Source: Treponema sp. UBA1233 (GTDB lineage Bacteria > Spirochaetota > Spirochaetia > Treponematales > Treponemataceae). From it: a stretch of 5,907 nt of DNA. The notes below the pieces were generated by a model that saw only the letters and a list, made by a program, of their open reading frames with translations, searched no databases and was not told the origin of the DNA. Of this stretch, positions 5,074 to 5,907 are shown one piece after another (positions within the stretch are counted from its first letter, which is position 1; each line of letters opens with the position of its first letter). A program made the translations under genes and the position numbers. The stretch covers positions 2,754 through 8,660 of the forward strand of contig DBWR01000060.1 in NCBI GenBank assembly GCA_002309305.1, written 5' to 3'.

Positions 5074-5907
5074 GCCTCTTTCCGGAGTCCATATTTTTCT
5101 TCTCTTTTCTGGAATAGATGAAATGTCACTGGAAACAAAACCTAGACGTTCAAACCAGTCTGCAGTTTTTGTTGTCAGTAAGAAAACTTCTTTTGCACCA
5201 GATGTCTTTGCCCGTTTAATAAGATAATCCATCATCTTTGGACCTACACCGATGTGAGAGCAAGATTCATGTACTGCAACTCCAGCAATTTCCATTTGTC
5301 CTGATTCATAAGGAATTAACGAAGCACAGGCCCTTACGCCACCATCGATTTCGTAGACAATGTAATTATCCAGCTGTTCGATTAGGGATTGTTTTGTACG
5401 TGGCAACAATAATCCTGAATCTACAAATGGTTTCATCACACGCAGAACGGCCGCAATATCAGAACGAACCATTGGACGCACTTTACCATAGTTATTGGAA
5501 TAAATCATTGTGCCAGATCCAAGATCACTGAATATTTCGCATGGAAGAGTTCCATCAACAGAACCATCCACAATATGAACTCTGGTTACATCAGATAAAC
5601 AGGCTTTTTTTGCCAATTCGAGAAGGGAAAGGATTTTATTATGTAAATGGATGTTAGCTACCGAACGTTCGGTAGTTTTGTTATTATTTGATTCAGATTT
5701 AACATCCAACTGTTCGGTAGTTATTGGTTTATTAACTTTCAGAAATGCGTCAACTTCTTCCAAATCCATAAAGGGAACAGTTCCTTCTGTTGGTAAAGAT
5801 CCGCCTTCCTGGATAATGAATGATTCTGAGCTAATGTCTGCATCAGGTATCATAAAGAAAAGTTTGTCTGCTTTAAGATGTACTGCAATTTGTTCTGCCA
5901 GCTCTAT
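5047..5907 (-). CDS. argA: N-acetylglutamate synthase, C-terminal part (5' end outside window)
   Basis: ArgA-type enzymes transfer acetyl from acetyl-CoA to glutamate, the first step of arginine biosynthesis. The frame is open at the right edge, so the start and most of the N-terminal amino-acid-kinase domain are missing; the ATG at 5853 is internal. In the 286 visible residues, ELAEQIAVHLKADKLFF (2-18), RVHIVDG (109-115) and GSGTMI (130-135) match the end of the kinase-like, arginine-sensing domain. A GNAT domain follows from VRPM (143): GVAVH (209-213), the acetyl-CoA loop SHIGVG (217-222), LLTTKTADWFERLGF (243-257) and SKVL (279-282), closely parallel to E. coli ArgA. This kinase-plus-GNAT layout separates it from plain acetyltransferases. 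A polar Asn-rich stretch with TTEQ/TTER repeats (60-82) looks like a lineage-specific linker. It is convergent with gyrBA across the spacer. No arginine-repressor operator can be judged, because the promoter is outside. Confidence 0.9.
   Translation of the reverse strand: MELAEQIAVHLKADKLFFMIPDADISSESFIIQEGGSLPTEGTVPFMDLEEVDAFLKVNKPITTEQLDVKSESNNNKTTERSVANIHLHNKILSLLELAKKACLSDVTRVHIVDGSVDGTLPCEIFSDLGSGTMIYSNNYGKVRPMVRSDIAAVLRVMKPFVDSGLLLPRTKQSLIEQLDNYIVYEIDGGVRACASLIPYESGQMEIAGVAVHESCSHIGVGPKMMDYLIKRAKTSGAKEVFLLTTKTADWFERLGFVSSDISSIPEKRRKIWTPERGSKVLTLKL
5658..5722. repeat. 18-bp palindrome and partial direct repeat inside argA
   Basis: CTACCGAACGTTCGGTAG (5658-5675) is a perfect 18-bp palindrome. 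Its right half plus two bases, GTTCGGTAGTT (5667-5677), recurs exactly at 5712-5722. The 45-base offset keeps frame, so both copies encode Thr-Thr-Glu in the polar linker of ArgA. The sequence shows this directly; function is unknown. It could be a protein-binding site or the product of a local in-frame duplication. Confidence 0.6.

Noticed and set aside
5238..5531. 97-codon + strand frame opposite argA
   Set aside because: It overlaps the conserved GNAT domain of argA in antisense and shows no recognisable protein features.

Overview
The window looks like a piece of a spirochaete chromosome, most likely Treponema or a close relative. The basis is recognition of the GyrA and GyrB sequences: a PLWGKMLNVEK block in the GyrB toprim domain, HPHGDASVYD in GyrA, and overall resemblance to treponemal gyrases as I remember them. 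No database comparison was made, so the genus is an inference. The genes have moderate GC; the long spacer is clearly more AT-rich.

Layout. (1) 1-774, + strand: the C-terminal 257 codons of gyrB, open at the left edge. (2) 797-3247, +: complete gyrA, 22 bases after gyrB and with its own Shine-Dalgarno, so the two gyrase subunits form an operon. (3) 3248-3453: a possible weak terminator, then a well-formed sigma70-type promoter, about 110 nt of predicted structured RNA without a credible ORF, and a very strong intrinsic terminator. This is a candidate small RNA gene. (4) 3454-5046: about 1.6 kb with no convincing protein gene. It holds a cluster of DnaA-box-like sequences (3546-3691), AT-rich repeats, and five perfect copies of the 16-bp parS palindrome TGTTTCACGTGAAACA at 3713, 4147, 4601, 4916 and 5027. 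(5) 5047-5907, - strand: the C-terminal 286 residues of an ArgA-type N-acetylglutamate synthase, open at the right edge and convergent with gyrBA.

How it fits together. The spacer reads as a chromosomal centromere (ParB loading zone) next to DnaA-binding sequences, so the window is probably very close to the replication origin. gyrBA is commonly linked to dnaA-dnaN-recF, which agrees. Whether the DnaA cluster is the functional oriC or an accessory site is open. Both flanking genes run toward the spacer, whereas origin-flanking genes usually point away. Hand counts suggest little or slightly negative GC skew before about 3960 and a clear G excess after it. The strong terminator at 3420-3453 would shield the DnaA/parS region from gyrase and small-RNA transcription.

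The most notable items are the dense parS array, the candidate small RNA, a parS site that overlaps a well-placed Shine-Dalgarno and ATG (possibly the stump of a lost gene), and natural residues at quinolone-relevant positions of both gyrase subunits.
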